Shown here piece by piece: positions 7,858-18,183 of a DNA stretch of 23,500 nucleotides. The notes under the pieces are model-generated. The model was not told the origin of the DNA. It did no database searches and was given only the letters and a program-made list of their open reading frames with translations. Position 1 is the first letter of the stretch; every line of letters starts with the position of its first letter. Source of the stretch: Mesostigma viride (lineage: Eukaryota; Streptophyta; Mesostigmatophyceae; Mesostigmatales; Mesostigmataceae); the NCBI GenBank assembly GCA_009746045.1, contig RPFO01000022.1, positions 261,501-285,000 of the forward strand. The letters run 5' to 3'. The position numbers were made by a program, and so were the translations under genes.

Positions 7858-9735
7858 CTTAGTCCGCTACCCCCCCGACCTGTCGGGGGGTTTGACTAAC
7901 GGTCGAATTTCGCGCCGCGCTGAGAGCGCCGCGCCGCTTGTGACGGAGGACAGTTGTCCGGTGGGTCCGGGAACACTTAGGGACGAAGGTGATGCATAGG
8001 TTTGGGGGTAATATCCGCCATAGCCTGGTAATTATAGGGCTGTAATCAGAGGGGGTCACGTGACTTTGGCGGGAAATTTTCACTCGCGCGCGCGCGTGAC
8101 GAGATATGGCTGCCAACGTGCCGTTATCAGGGAAATTTTGCGTCTCGCGGCTAGAAACGGTTTAGAATGTTGCTCAGAATGATGATGCGTGATTTTCGTA
8201 GGTCCGGCATGGCCAAACTTGTAGGATTGGGAACATGCAGGTGGAAAAATACTGCCTTCTTGGTCGTCAGTGCCAGATGAGTAATCGCTTATGACATTTT
8301 CATTTTATCCTCATGGCCGGGCAGTCTGCGCCAGCCCAAGCATCCAGATTAGGTACGGGATGTCCGCTGATGCGTTTGATGGGAATGCGGACGTGTTTAT
8401 AGGTAATCTTTGAACGCAGCATCAACTGGTAATCATAAAGGATGCATGCATGATGCGGCTATGGCGACCTATGCCTGTAAAGCAATGGTATGTGTGAGAT
8501 ATGAGGGTCCCGGCCACTGGAATCCGGTCAGGACGTGAACGAGCCAGGTACGGCAACGTGTTTGCGTGTCTTTTGCAGCGGAATACGTCTCCCATGCATT
8601 ATATTTGACGAGATTTTTAGTGCACCTTTCAGCAAGCTTCCATGCCTGCTGTAAAGAGCGGTATTAGCCCTGAAAGTGACCAGTTTATGGCATTTCTTTG
8701 GAGCATATCATTTCGTTAATGCAGGTAGGTAACATGTTTGTATTCCAGCACCTTTGGCAATCTTTTATAGCTTGTTATAATGCATTCTTGTATTGCATGT
8801 CATACTAGATGGCTGTTTACGCGCGCGTAACCCACACACGTATATGAGCACCTTGTATAGGTCTAATGGGTTATCCGGGTGGTCTGACCCAAGGAAACCA
8901 CCATTGGAAGTCCTATCCAACTAAGTTGTCCAATGTTGATATTGAGATTCCCTACCCTACCTGGAAAGTTAGGGGGGGGTAGACTTTTCCTTGGGCAAAA
9001 AAGATCGTCTTTTGGACAACTTTGAGTAGAGCTATCATCCAAATGCTTTGATAAAGCCGTGGTATTATTGCATATTCTGAAAGCCCTTGAAGTGTAGATA
9101 CTCCTAGCATCTTGGTTGGGGGTATTTGGAGTTGTGGCCTGTGAGTTATGATTTTTTTCATTTTCAGGGGTATGGAAGTGCCAAAAATGGGTCAGCGGAC
9201 TAGCCAAGGGGCGAGCCACAGGACTCGTATATGCAATGGCCGGATGACGCAATGGCCGGACTGGCCAACCAGGTAGACACCTCCTCCTATGGCAGGGTCC
9301 CCTTGTCGACCCCGTCGCAACGTCCACTGGCAAACTTGCGCGCGCGCCCCGCACCTACGAGGTGCAACCCGGCCACCTATGTGACACAACTGCTTGAGCT
9401 AGGATGCAGGGCTTCTGGGACTATCTGTACTCCCGGCGCGCCCGAATGATATAGGCCCAAGGAGAAATGGGCTGCCTTCTGCGATAAGCACCTTCCTGAG
9501 GGGCCTGCTCCTGTTTTATCCCCACGGCCCATAGCTAGAATGCAGGGTAGAAGTCTGCAGGTTGAGGTTATTGCCCCTGAGGATAGCCGCTAGCTATACA
9601 CTATACTGCCTCGTCCGCGCCATTACAGTATCGTTGGATCGCCATGCATCCAGGACTCCAGGCATAGTTGTCGAGATCACTTCATTACATACACGGTAGA
9701 GGACAGCTCAGATGACCTCCACATTATATTACCCT
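7858..9735. other. 1.9-kb stretch without a recognised gene
   Basis: I found no conserved domain, RNA gene or LINE motif. Composition varies: ~7890-7940 and 8085-8100 are CG-rich, and ~8870-9200 is an AT-richer island with a run of eight G residues. A minus-strand 163-codon frame at 8863-9354 crosses this island and the GC-rich DNA beside it without any domain signature; I treat it as chance. A spliced gene with diverged exons cannot be excluded. Confidence 0.4.
7871..7890. repeat. perfect 9-bp-stem hairpin
   Basis: CCCCCCGAC (7871-7879) and GTCGGGGGG (7882-7890) are exact complements separated by CT. It lies just downstream of the retroelement cluster. Resembles a terminator stem, but in a eukaryotic context no function can be assigned. 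Confidence 0.6.
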
Positions 9736-9817
9736 CTAGTGACTAGATTAACTAATTAATCAATTTAACTCGTGCTCCCGTTGGGGAATGGGGATCGAGT
9801 CACGGAGCATGAACCCC

Positions 9818-10636
9818 GATGGATGGATGGATGGATGGATGGATGGATGGATGGATGGATGGATGGATGGATGGATGGATGGATGGATGGATGGATGGAT
9901 GGATGGATGGATGGATGGATGGATGGATGGATGGATGGATGGATGGATGGATGGATGGATGGATGGATGGATGGATGGATGGATGGATGGATGGATGGAT
10001 GGATGGATGGATGGATGGATGGATGGATGGATGGATGGATGGATGGATGGATGGATGGATGGATGGATGGATGGATGGATGGATGGATGGATGGATGGAT
10101 GGATGGATGGATGGATGGATGGATGGATGGATGGATGGATGGATGGATGGATGGATGGATGGATGGATGGATGGATGGATGGATGGATGGATGGATGGAT
10201 GGATGGATGGATGGATGGATGGATGGATGGATGGATGGATGGATGGATGGATGGATGGATGGATGGATGGATGGATGGATGGATGGATGGATGGATGGAT
10301 GGATGGATGGATGGATGGATGGATGGATGGATGGATGGATGGATGGATGGATGGATGGATGGATGGATGGATGGATGGATGGATGGATGGATGGATGGAT
10401 GGATGGATGGATGGATGGATGGATGGATGGATGGATGGATGGATGGATGGATGGATGGATGGATGGATGGATGGATGGATGGATGGATGGATGGATGGAT
10501 GGATGGATGGATGGATGGATGGATGGATGGATGATGGATGATGGATGGATGGATGGATGGATGGATGGATGGATGGATGGATGGATGGATGGATGGATGG
10601 ATGGATGGATGGATGGATGGATGGATGGATGGATGG
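9818..10636. repeat. (GGAT)n / (CATC)n array, ~204 units
   Basis: 819 bp of GGAT units with two ATG-shortened units at about 10531-10541. It occupies the position of the 4-5-unit GGAT motif found in the LINE 3' UTRs at 10749-10766 and 19353-19372. Open frames reading Trp-Met-Asp-Gly or Ser-Ile-His-Pro repeats are artefacts. Confidence 0.98.
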
Positions 10637-10690
10637 GTACACGCTATCCTACCGGTCTAAGCCAAATCTACAAAAACAGTCCGTCTCTAT

Positions 10691-10800
10691 TAATTAATTA
10701 ATTAATTAGACTCGTGCTCCCGTTGGGGAGTCAGGGAGCATTAACCCCGATGGATGGATGGATGGGGACACACAATCCTACCGGTCTAATCTATCTACAA
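10691..10800 (-). repeat. upstream copy of the duplicated LINE 3' unit
   Basis: Minus strand: TTAGACCGGTAGGATTGTG, CCATCCATCC, ATCGGGGTTAATGCTCC, hairpin CTCCC-CAAC-GGGAG (10717-10730), GAGTC, then five TAAT units. The next unit (9771-10680) repeats this order. It is the internal control for the GGAT expansion, with only four units. Confidence 0.8.
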
Positions 10801-10819
10801 CATCAAGCCAACTCTATTC

Positions 10820-11580
10820 TAAGCTCTCTACCCTAGGGGTCCTGTCTGGCGCGTGCTTCCCGCGTGTTTACAAGTAAATGCGGGCGCTTCCCCACGGGAG
10901 GGGGTTCGTTGTCCTCGATCTACTGGGCCAACTTGGCCTTGTCCATAATCTTGTTCCAAATCACGGAGAGGCCTAGGCCCCCCATGTCCTCTACTAGCTG
11001 GTCTTTGAAGGTGCGGGCCTTGCGGCGTCGAGCATTGCGGGCCCCGGCCCATGACGTAAGGAGGTGCCGGCCAGGCTGAGCTGGGCACAGCCCCGCGGGG
11101 GGACCACGTGAGGTGTCCGACCTGGTTGTTGCGAGCTAAGTGCCCTACTAACTGTAGGCGCCGCTGCTTAATGGTGTTTGTGATGTATGGCATGCCGAGG
11201 TACAGGTCCTCATTGCGAACATGAGCAGCGTAGCCTACACGAAAAATGGATCGCAGCATATTGGTGACCGCGCCGTCCAGATTTCTGGCAAGTTCGGCTG
11301 TGATGGTCCACGTCTCGGCCCCGTACGTAAGAACAGGGAGGACTACAGGACCTTAAACAGGTCCTGTTTCTCTATCTCGCCGGCCCAAGGGCTTGCGCGA
11401 CAAGGCCCGGTATAGGCGTAAAGCGTGCCAGGCGAGGGAGATACGGTGGTCCACATCGGCCTCGCAGCTGGGGAGTAGGCTGCCCAGCAACTTGATCAGT
11501 CCCGATACAGGACTCAAAGCCGTCAAGGAGCAAGAGGTCGGGCGGTGGCTGAGTGAGCCCAATCGCCAGAGCCTCTGTCT
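10820..11580 (-). pseudogene. LINE ORF2 reverse transcriptase C-terminal region
   Basis: Minus-strand frames show, in order: GGVSKKTEALAIGLT (end of the palm region), LLGSLLPSCEADVDHRISLA and WHALRLYRALSRKPLG (the thumb-like region of LINE reverse transcriptases, which alternates conserved small residues and Trp), then MLRSIFRVGYAAHVRNEDLY and TIKQRRLQLVGHLARNNQ. A tail homologous to the plus-strand frame ending at 19873 (VEDMGGLGL, DKAKWAQ) follows in a shifted frame. Several frameshifts separate the pieces; the catalytic YADD part is absent. Not functional. Confidence 0.85.
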
Positions 11581-11592
11581 TCTTGCTGACCC

Positions 11593-11610
11593 CTCCTACT
11601 AGAGTAGGAG
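11593..11610. repeat. palindrome beside the copy-2 repeat insertion
   Basis: CTCCTACT and AGTAGGAG are exact complements around AG. The right arm overlaps the left target duplication of the 264-bp element, so the palindrome lay at or beside the insertion target. Confidence 0.5.
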
Positions 11611-11623
11611 GAGCTATATCTAT

Positions 11624-11887
11624 TCTGATTTGGCACGCCGCAAACGTGAAAACCATTTGCGTTCAGTGCCGGTCCGCGGAAAACGCGATCTGCAAATGAA
11701 TCCAGGCCGGAATCACACTGGGGACCTCTCGCACCAATTTTTGCTGACTATAGGACGGACGTCTCCGGATCCTAAGGCATCGCCAACTGACACCTACAGT
11801 CATCCGCAAAAGTTCTCCTTTCCGGCCCGGAGTGATGCAAGCCTGTCGGATTTGGTACTAGATAAATCATTCAAGATCTGTGTGTGT
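11624..11887. mobile_element. anonymous 264-bp dispersed repeat, copy 2
   Basis: Second copy of the element at 7570-7827. A 15-bp target duplication, AGGAGCTATATCTAT, lies at 11609-11623 and 11888-11902. The right end has an extra AAGATCTGTGTGTGT segment absent from copy 1, so the two insertions end differently on this side. The minus-strand B-box-like sequence here is GTGTGATTCCGG. Combining both copies suggests an ancestral perfect B box. Both insertions hit a GGAGYTAT target. Confidence 0.7.
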
Positions 11888-11955
11888 AGGAGCTATATCT
11901 ATGGTTCTCACGACCCTAGCTAAGCTAGCCGGTCTTGTCTAGCTAGTGACTAGAT

Positions 11956-12509
11956 GGTTGGGGCATGATGCAGACGATATTTGTAACTTTCACGTGTAAT
12001 TTTTGTCTAATGAGATTGGCATAGTACTCCATGGCATGCCCGTACGCATGACACGCAAGTACTTACTTACATGACGCAGTCACGTGTACATTAACTAATT
12101 CATTAGTTATTAGGCGATGTTGGGTTTTGGGTACAAAGTGTTGGTTTAGACAAAGGGACCATCAACATCTCATTAAAGACACAGCCACTTTACAACCATA
12201 TATAGCTGGTTGTCTGTCAAAATACGTGACGGAGCAGCATGTATGTTGTTGAAAACTTCACAGCGTCATCAAATCCGGGAAAAAAATGCTGTGTTTTCAG
12301 GCACATCATTTGGTGGGCAAGTCAATTTACGCGTCTCCTGATACGTCGTGGACATGTAGCACATGCTATTAACAGGAAGTTAGAGACGATGTTGTACACG
12401 AATAGCAGGCTCATTCGCCATGTCGGCAAGCCAAAAACTGCACCCTGTGAATGTTGCTGACGAGGTAATCCTGTCAATCCCACCGGGGGAGTATGACGTG
12501 TCCACCTGA
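11956..12509. other. PDX2 downstream region
   Basis: Between the LINE insertion and the PDX2 stop codon. It probably includes the PDX2 3' UTR. An 8-bp inverted repeat (TAACTAAT/ATTAGTTA, loop TC) lies at 12092-12109. No other gene recognised. Confidence 0.5.
12190..12194 (-). promoter_or_regulatory. candidate TGTAA polyadenylation signal of PDX2
   Basis: TGTAA on the minus strand 316 nt past the PDX2 stop. TGTAA is the established polyadenylation motif of chlorophyte algae such as Chlamydomonas; whether this organism uses it is inferred. A single pentamer is weak evidence. Confidence 0.3.
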
Positions 12510-15500
12510 TCATTTGCAGTATATAGGGATGTCACCGGGCCGTGAGAAGGGCAGCAGGTGCTCCGTGGGCACCTTGGATGGGTCGTACTCCACGTTGGAA
12601 AACTTTTCAATCAAAGCGATGAAAGCTCGGTGCCTGCTCAACGAGAAGCCAAGGCATGCAACGCACGCCAAAGCCGGCAAGGTGAGAAAGAGGGAAGCAT
12701 GCTGAACTATGCATGGCGACATTAAAGAGGCAGGCATGTAGATGAAGTATGGCAGCAACGTATGACAGCACATAGCCATGGTTTGACAACTAGACAGCCC
12801 GAGAACCAGGCAGAAGGCAACCACACAGAAGGAAACAAATTTTCAACCCTACATGCTGCTTCGCTTGCAAGGGGAAAACCAATGGGCTACTTCACAGTGT
12901 CTACACCAGTTTTCCCATGGTTAAGTTAGCAGTTAAAATAACAAGGTACCCGTAGATATGACACAGGCGGCGACCTGCCAGTGTCTTGGAGATGTCTCAA
13001 AACAACTTCAACAACTAGCTACTTAAAGCATGCAGCAGGAACGGCGTACGCAGAAGCCGGAAACCCTGTTGCGCCGCGTTTTTACGATTCATAGAATTGG
13101 TGCAAAACAAGGTCAGGGAAAGCGTTAAGATGTCATGGGAAGGAAAACAGCCCTGGTGGCAAAGCCTGCAAGCTGCAAGCTCCCATATACATACACCCTG
13201 CTGCACACGCTTCCCTTTAACGCTTACCATCGCAGGTCCTTTGTCAGCTCTGGGTGGAACGCGGTCGCGAGGATGTGGTTCTGGCGCACGGCAACAATGA
13301 CCTTGTCAAACTGGTGGCGCCCGGACATGACAGGTGGCCGACATTGGTGCCGTATATTTCCCATGGCCGCAGACACACCAAACACGCACATCAACATTCG
13401 CCACGGGACACAAAGCACGATGCATTGGTAGTCATCCCAGCTGTAGGTCACACGCGGATTGCGGATAGTGCGCCGTGCAATGGATAAGGATGGGATGGTT
13501 CAACATTCCCACGCATCGATGACCAGCTTGACAAGACCAGAGCAGAATTTTGTCCAGGGAGGAGGAATACGCGCGCACCAAACACCCCCCACCACGCTAC
13601 TTCTCACGACACAACCAACCAACCCTACAACATGCACCATGCGCACAAAACACACAAAAAACTGAAACTTTTGAACATTTCATCCCCCCCCTCCCCACCA
13701 CCCATGTCCCCCGTCCCAGTCTCCCCCTCCCATGTCTTGGTCTCTTTCCTCCCATGCCCCAGCCGCTTTCCCCCACCCCTGCCCCCCCAAATCCCGGTCT
13801 ATTCCCCCTCCTGACATCCCAGTCGAGCTCCCAGCATCCCAGTTGCCCCCCTCCCCCCCGGCCACCCGTCCCCGTCCCCGCACCTTCTTCATCACTCCAT
13901 CCACGTCCACGGCCGGCGGCGCGGCGTCGTCCACCTTGTACTCGGCGAGCACGTCCACGCCGGGCCCCGCGCGCAGGATGGCGGGTGCGCGGATGAAGAC
14001 GGCGCGGCAGGGGCTGCTGGCGGCCGCAGCGTCCCCCGCGTGGAACGCGCCGTCCTCCGAGACAGGCACCGGGATGTCAGCCTCAAAACTGTTCACCTGG
14101 GGAGGTGGAGTGGGGTGGGGATGTGTTCATCATGCATGGACTTGCCGCGCATCAGGTGCTACGCGCGCGAGAGCATGATGTATGTGGGATGGCATGCCTC
14201 TTTGAAGACTGTGCATGCAGATGGGTAACACGACGCATCCTATTCCTACAACTGGCCAGGCGCCGCAGGTGATTACGCTGTCATCCTCTCGCGTGGGATA
14301 GGAGGTCCAGATGACGTTGCGCGCGGGGGCCCTTCCTACGAGTGGCGGACAGTGCCGGTTGCTGTTGATGCCGCCCATGCGAGTAACGCGAGGAGGGTGA
14401 GTATAGCAAAACCAGACAGGGGGTCCATCCTGTCGCATAAGCCATGCATCAATAAAGAATAAGTTTGAAATAGATGCTTGCGAGACAATGACTGGTAGTG
14501 CCACGCGATTGAACAGGAAGGACTAGCCTGGTTGCTCCCAACTCAACGCGACTCTTCCTACAAACTGCTATGACAAGACTAGACCAAAGCACCCAGCTGC
14601 CACTGCATGACCTCACGCGGCAGCAGAGTGCATTTGTGGCCCTACTGCCAAGCTACTGCCAGCAAATGCAGTCCCAGCTCTGCCTACAGGGTATCTCTAA
14701 CTCACGGACAATGATCACAGCAGCGAAGCACAGGTATTCACTTGGCGCACGTACAAAAATCCTAACTTCACTTCACACCTGGCTTCCAAAGAAGTTTCGA
14801 TGGCATGTGACATCCAGGCCTCCAATTAAAGATTGCCCGCCCTTCTTTTGACCTGTTGGACAGGGGCGCACGGGGCAGGCATGCATGAGATGAGTCAGGG
14901 CACACTTCACAAGCTCCAAAACATGCAGCTGGCTGATGTCCTCAAGAACGGCACATCAGGATAGCTAGGTGCACACTAGGGTAGCTAGGGTACAAAACAC
15001 ACACAGAAATAGTTTTTGCCAGCAAGACTCAGTTTCCCTGGGATTAGCCATTGTATCGCCCTAGCACCTCCATTAGCCATCTGCCATGCTGTAAAATTGT
15101 CACGGGCAACAAGTGGATGCCGTCCACACATACGTCTTGCTGCCCACCATGTCGATGTTCCTTATAAATCAATTTACAAATTGCCCGCCAAGTTAGAAAT
15201 GTTCTCAGCTAGTTGTTCAAACTTCTAATCCCGAAACCAGTTTATCCACGCACCAGCTACGACACAAAACATGTACAACAATATCGCAAAAAAGAAAGCA
15301 AGACAAACTAGTAACGCCCGACAGACTGACGAGCTTTAAAGATGGACGTACCTCATATCTAGATGTATTTAATACAGAATATCAACCTCGAACCACCTTG
15401 CAAAGCCTTACATATACTACTCCATGGATAACAATTGTAAGTATTACTTGCCTAAGACGTTGTTCGCCAAAAAGATCAACCCAGCGCATGTACCCCAAAC

Positions 15501-15891
15501 CGGCCTTCCGCTTCGCACGAATTCCTGCAAAGGTTGCGTCTGTCGACATGCACACGACGGAAGGAACAAACGTCCCCCAATTAGCTCAAATACGTGTGTA
15601 TTACCAAGTCGCACGAGCTGCAAAAAGTCAAGGCCGGACAGCGAGCGACGAGTAGAAACGCACCAGACCAATCCGTTCCGCCACATTTGCAATTGTGGTG
15701 CTCTCACCACCAGGAATAACAAGCCCAGAAAGCCCTACTAGATGCTCTGGTTTGCGAACCTCGATACACCGAACGCCACAGCGTTGGAAATGAGCAGCAT
15801 GCTCACGGTAGGACCCTTGCAAGGCAAGGACGCCAACTACTTTCCCGTCTAGTGCAGAATTCGTAGCCTTTTCGTTTGAGATGCTAACCAT
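12510..15891 (-). CDS. PDX2: pyridoxal 5'-phosphate synthase glutaminase subunit (PdxT/PDX2), six exons
   Basis: Exons on the minus strand: 15891-15664, 15539-15452, 14852-14779, 14096-13884, 13310-13228 and 12633-12510; total 810 nt, 269 aa, all junctions in frame. The enzyme hydrolyses glutamine and channels ammonia to PDX1, which builds vitamin B6 from ribose 5-phosphate and glyceraldehyde 3-phosphate. Visible motifs: [12 protein letters not shown] (20-31), PGGESTT (60-66), WGTCAG with nucleophile Cys94, [15 protein letters not shown] (116-130), [17 protein letters not shown] and FHPEL with His220 and Glu222, completing the triad. The N-terminus has no transit peptide, so it is probably cytosolic. 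A ~15-residue Ala/Gly-rich insertion (about residues 145-160) enlarges it beside the usual plant length. Intron 2 uses a GC donor (AG|GCAAGT); the others are GT-AG. Joins are by inspection without transcripts. Confidence 0.92.
13311..13883 (-). other. PDX2 intron 4 with a long G-rich (coding strand) tract
   Basis: Donor AAG|GTGCGG, acceptor CACCAG|TTT. Positions ~13680-13880 are almost free of G on the plus strand, so the pre-mRNA carries repeated G runs of three to eight bases (for example 13685-13698 and 13849-13859). Known chemistry allows RNA G-quadruplexes close to the donor, which could influence splicing. Confidence 0.6.
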
Positions 15892-16736
15892 GGTAGCAGG
15901 TAGCCGGTAATTTGTCTCCGGAAAATACTACGCTGGAAGCAGCCGTGTCGAGGCGAAGTAAATGTTGCCGACAGTTTTGATGGCTGCCGATAAACGACGG
16001 AGCCTTGCTGGAACGTGCAGCTCGGGACAGCGCGCACCGTTGCTGTCCGTGCACGCAAGTCACGGCCTTTGCCTGCGTGGCACGGAAGCGTGTAGTCAAG
16101 TGGACCAGGTGCAGGCCGTCGAATTCCAGCCATTCGCCCGTTCCCAGGAAGCCGGTTACTTTTGCCTGAGGGTATCGTAAGTACCGGCAAGGAAGTGAAC
16201 CACTGCTGCAGTGCTGCCCGCCTGCCGTGCCGCGCCGCGCCGGGCTTAATCCATTGTGCACATGAGTGACAACTCAGCACATCGATCTGCGCAGGCATCT
16301 TTGATGACGAGACGAGCACTGAACAGATGTGTAGACTGCAGACTGGAGCGTGCTGGACCTCCAGGGCATGGGATGGTGTAAGACTTAAGCACAGAGTACA
16401 GACAACAGCATAGTGCAGAATAGAGTGATGCATGCATGGGCTGCTGCCCATGCGCGGCGTGAGACACAACGAAAACATGAACATCAGTGCAGACCTGGTG
16501 CAGAATAAATGCGCACTTGTACAAGACTTGTAACTCACTTATAAATCACTGCCCGCAGCCTCAAGCCTGCCATCGCCCATCAGTGCTATGAAGACGCCAA
16601 TCGTCGTATTGTTTTAGTGCGTCTTTGTAGAAAAACCCAGCGCTGTAATTTTTTTTCCTGCTACGACGAGAGACTTGTTCCTTGAGACTCGTGTTGTCGG
16701 TTTTGATAATCTGCGGATTGCTAGCAAACAACAGCG
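15892..16736. other. bidirectional intergenic region PDX2 / LYR gene
   Basis: 845 bp between the divergent starts. Frames of up to 229 codons overlap it on the minus strand, but they run through the PDX2 start and show no domain, so I read them as chance. Both promoters should lie here; one TATA-like motif is listed separately. Confidence 0.55.
16540..16545 (+). promoter_or_regulatory. TATA-like motif upstream of the LYR gene
   Basis: TATAAAT at 16540-16546, 191 nt before the LYR start codon, implying a 5' UTR of about 160 nt if used. Motif match only. Confidence 0.25.
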
Positions 16737-17426
16737 ATGGAAGCCAGGGTACCGCACTTGTATCGGGCTTTGCTGCACGCAGCCAAGCGGTTTCCAAGCA
16801 TTAAGCGCGACCAAATCGTTAGGGACATCAAAATAGGTGAGTGACACGTGCACTTGGAACCCATGCTTGGTGTTGACCTTGCTGCCCTCTCTACAGGGAA
16901 CGATACTCCGGTGCTTGCGGATGCTAAGTTACGCTGTTGTGCTATTGTGTGCTCCGCCCGCCTGTGCAGAATTCCGCGAGAATAAAGATGTCACGGATGC
17001 AGCAATCCGGAAAATGCTGCTGTCTCAGGCAGTCGAGGGTCTCCGCACGCTAGAAAAATACTCAGGTATGTATGGCATGTTTTTTTCCCTCTCCAGCCAC
17101 CCAGAAAATAGGGCTGCATTCCACAGTATTCATCGGGGTTGGTTAAAGCTGGTCCAGCGGGCCTACTGAACAGTTTGGTTGTACGTGGCGGGCTGACCTT
17201 TTTTTCGGGGTTGGGGTGAGCATGCTACGTGAGCGTCCATTGCAAGTTACTGCGTGCGCGGTGACCACTCTCAACCCCATTCCCTGCCGCCATACGCACC
17301 ATCCACATATCCACCTTGCTTAACTAACGTGTGTTTGCTACTTGTACCTCGCCCCCATCTCCCACCGCTCCTGCGTTGCTAGGTCTGAGCTCCAAGGCTG
17401 ATGACTGGGAGGTATGGCTGGGCTGA
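16737..17426 (+). CDS. LYR-motif (Complex1_LYR family) protein, three exons
   Basis: Exons 16737-16836, 16970-17065 and 17383-17426 give 240 nt and 79 aa. Donors GTGAGT and GTATGT and acceptors TGTGCAG and TTGCTAG are canonical and keep the frame. The protein has the defining LYR at residues 8-10 (HLYRALLHAAKRF), then IEFRENKDVTD with the conserved Phe of the family, a second helix ending in GLRTLEKYSG and a short C-terminus, SKADDWEVWLG. LYR proteins are small, basic, mostly mitochondrial and act in Fe-S cluster transfer or respiratory complex assembly, usually with acyl carrier protein. Which member this is cannot be fixed from 79 residues. If the last exon is wrong, reading through after 17065 would give another tail; the GTATGT donor and the DDWE ending favour splicing. 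Confidence 0.8.
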
Positions 17427-18183
17427 CTCAGCCCACCTAAGTCATCCAGCCCGTGGCCAAGCACACCCAAGGGTCGACCACATCCAAGGGCGCACATACA
17501 AAGCACCTAGGCGTGTCAGCCGGGGCCATCCATGTACCCACACCGGTTGGCCTGCCCAGCTCCATCTGTTCAGAACGGTCATCCGTCATGCCCAGTTTGC
17601 GACTGTTCGTGCTGAGGGTTTTCGGCAAATGTTGACTTTGTCGGCGCCACTGCGACATCATGGCCGTGCTACTCTCCAGTCCCTTCCTTTCTAAGCCTTT
17701 CCTATTCAGCCAGTTTTAGTTCTCCACCCTCATTCGGGTAAGGTTGTGCATCGGCCGTACCCCCTCTCAGGTGGCCGCCTGCCCCTGGGTGTTTGAATTC
17801 TACCCTTTATCCGGCCCTCACTTCCAGCTGATCCGGGTCCAGCCCATCCTCCAGCCCCATGCAACATGATTAGAGGTCATGCGAAGCCGTAGAGCGGGTT
17901 GCCCTTCCCCTCCAACCCCATGTGGGCCGCATGGCCCGCGCCCAGTGCGCGCTGCCTGTATCATCGCGGTAACCTCGCCGCCCGGGACATTCACCAAGGG
18001 GACAGGGACAGGGGCAACCAGGTATGTCGTGGGTGTGCTATGGTGCCTCGTGGCGAGGAAAAAGTGCTTCAATGTGGCCTGGCAAAACCATCCGACGTCT
18101 TCCTCTCCCCCTTACAAGCGTTCACGCCTTCTTCTCTCCGTTGCCCTTTGATATTCCCTTTCCCCGCCCCCCCCCGCCCGTCC

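Larger units (their letters stand above)
9749..11942 (-). mobile_element. LINE insertion with 13-bp target duplication and duplicated 3' end
   Basis: CTAGTGACTAGAT lies at 9736-9748 and 11943-11955, exactly outside the tail on the left and the truncated 5' end on the right. Reading the minus strand: ~40 bp of 5' sequence, the 264-bp repeat inserted at 11624-11887, the ORF2 reverse transcriptase C-terminal region (~11580-10820), a 3' UTR with TTAGACCGGTAGGA, four CATC units, the hairpin at 10717-10730 and a TAAT tail. A second 3' unit follows (10680-9771), the same except that its CATC motif has expanded to ~819 bp, ending in the hairpin at 9775-9787 and a degenerate tail. The chance of such a repeat falling exactly on both boundaries is low, but the single 13-mer is the only boundary proof. 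Confidence 0.75.

Noticed and set aside
8863-9354. 163-codon minus-strand frame
   Set aside because: No domain, and it crosses an abrupt composition change; no sign of selection that I can see.
3741-10636. CRISPR-like or centromeric satellite arrays
   Set aside because: The repeats are 4-bp units without spacers, and the surrounding genes are eukaryotic; no longer satellite monomer is visible.
9772-10701. Frames encoding Trp-Met-Asp-Gly or Ser-Ile-His-Pro repeats
   Set aside because: Translation of the GGAT array, which is an expanded LINE 3' UTR motif.
15849-16538. 229-codon minus-strand frame across the PDX2 start
   Set aside because: It lies in the bidirectional intergenic region, overlaps PDX2 exon 1 in another frame and has no recognisable domain.
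17879-18151. Possible exon of an additional gene downstream of the LYR gene
   Set aside because: Open in two frames and followed by a GTATGT donor-like site, but I could not connect it to other exons or to a family; left unassigned.
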